Shown in pieces: positions 22,184 to 22,335 of a stretch of 22,335 nt of DNA. The DNA comes from Ruminococcaceae bacterium UBA5905. GTDB lineage: Bacteria > Bacillota > Clostridia > Oscillospirales > Acutalibacteraceae. Made by a program: the position numbers and the translations under genes. Numbering within the stretch: position 1 is the stretch's first letter; every line of letters starts with the position of its first letter. The stretch is from the NCBI GenBank assembly GCA_002431285.1, contig DJEF01000036.1, positions 12,000 to 34,334 on the forward strand, given 5' to 3'. Below the pieces are notes generated by a model, which saw nothing but the letters and a program-made list of their open reading frames with translations, did not search any database and was not told where the DNA came from.

Positions 22184-22335
22184 ATGGACAACTTAATGCA
22201 GAAAAGAACCGTGCCGGTCACGCGGTCAGTGATGGATGCCCAGGAAGAATATGTGCTCAGCGGCGATTTTGTGCTGCCGGAATATTGTCCCGATGTGGCG
22301 GTGGTGCTGAAATGCGCCATCAGTCCGCGCATCCA
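22184..22335 (+). CDS. DUF3794 (SipL/SpoIVA-interacting) domain protein, 3'-truncated by the window edge
   Basis: The first 50 codons read MDNLMQKRTVPVTRSVMDAQ, then EEYVLSGDFVLPEYCPDVAVVLKC. The D-[FY]-x-L-P-[ED]-x-x-P-D pattern is typical of the repeated DUF3794 domain (PF12673). In Clostridioides difficile SipL carries such domains plus a C-terminal LysM and binds SpoIVA during coat assembly. DUF3794 proteins form several paralogous groups, so SipL itself is not certain without the rest. AGGAG (22171-22175) is 8 bases before ATG 22184. It follows spoVM and has a sigma-E-like promoter, both consistent with a coat or cortex role. Confidence 0.82.
   Translation, partial: MDNLMQKRTVPVTRSVMDAQEEYVLSGDFVLPEYCPDVAVVLKCAISPRI

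Overview
The window is GC-rich core chromosome of an endospore-forming Firmicute, most likely a Clostridia member of the Oscillospirales type (inferred from gene content, gene order and GC-rich codon use). It carries several sporulation genes: a sigG fragment, tepA, spoVM and a DUF3794/SipL-type gene. It also carries the block yicC-remA-gmk-rpoZ-priA-def-fmt-rsmB-rlmN-stp-prkC-rsgA-thiN-spoVM, whose order closely follows the yloC-to-spoVM region of Bacillus subtilis. No rRNA, tRNA, CRISPR array or insertion sequence is visible.

Left end (1-3362): the 3' end of an ECF transporter S-component gene, closed by a strong terminator. Next come a poorly supported small ORF and a large serine recombinase of 559-583 residues. 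Running towards the recombinase on the minus strand is the first 97 codons of sigG, the late forespore sigma factor. The fragment stops abruptly inside the conserved motif STYAVPM, where an intact SigG would continue with IIGEIRRYLRD. The missing 3' part of sigG is not in the window. A sporulation sigma gene broken cleanly beside a large serine recombinase resembles the skin element that splits sigK in other spore formers. This is the most interesting part of the window. The alternatives are a decayed sigG or an integrated element that has abolished sporulation.

Middle (3259-7834): a sigma-A promoter drives tepA (ClpP-like protease), ftsK/spoIIIE (DNA translocase), a ComEC-like metallo-beta-lactamase-fold protein and a small DUF3006 protein, ending at a terminator.

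Right (7902-22122): a near-consensus sigma-A promoter starts a long, tightly packed housekeeping operon. It covers RNA turnover and regulation (yicC, remA), nucleotide metabolism and transcription (gmk, rpoZ), replication restart (priA), N-terminal formyl-Met processing (fmt, def), a membrane zinc peptidase, rRNA modification (rsmB, rlmN), a Ser/Thr phosphatase-kinase signalling pair (stp, prkC), ribosome maturation (rsgA) and thiamine diphosphate synthesis (thiN). Many genes overlap by 1-17 bp. A 231-bp gap with hairpins separates rsmB from rlmN and may divide the operon. After thiN come a 51-residue membrane protein and a 29-codon spoVM gene, then a perfect terminator. The window ends in the start of a DUF3794 gene behind a sigma-E-like promoter. 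SpoVM and SipL-type proteins both act with SpoIVA at the base of the spore coat. Compared with B. subtilis, coaBC (between rpoZ and priA) and rpe (between rsgA and thiN) are absent from their usual places.
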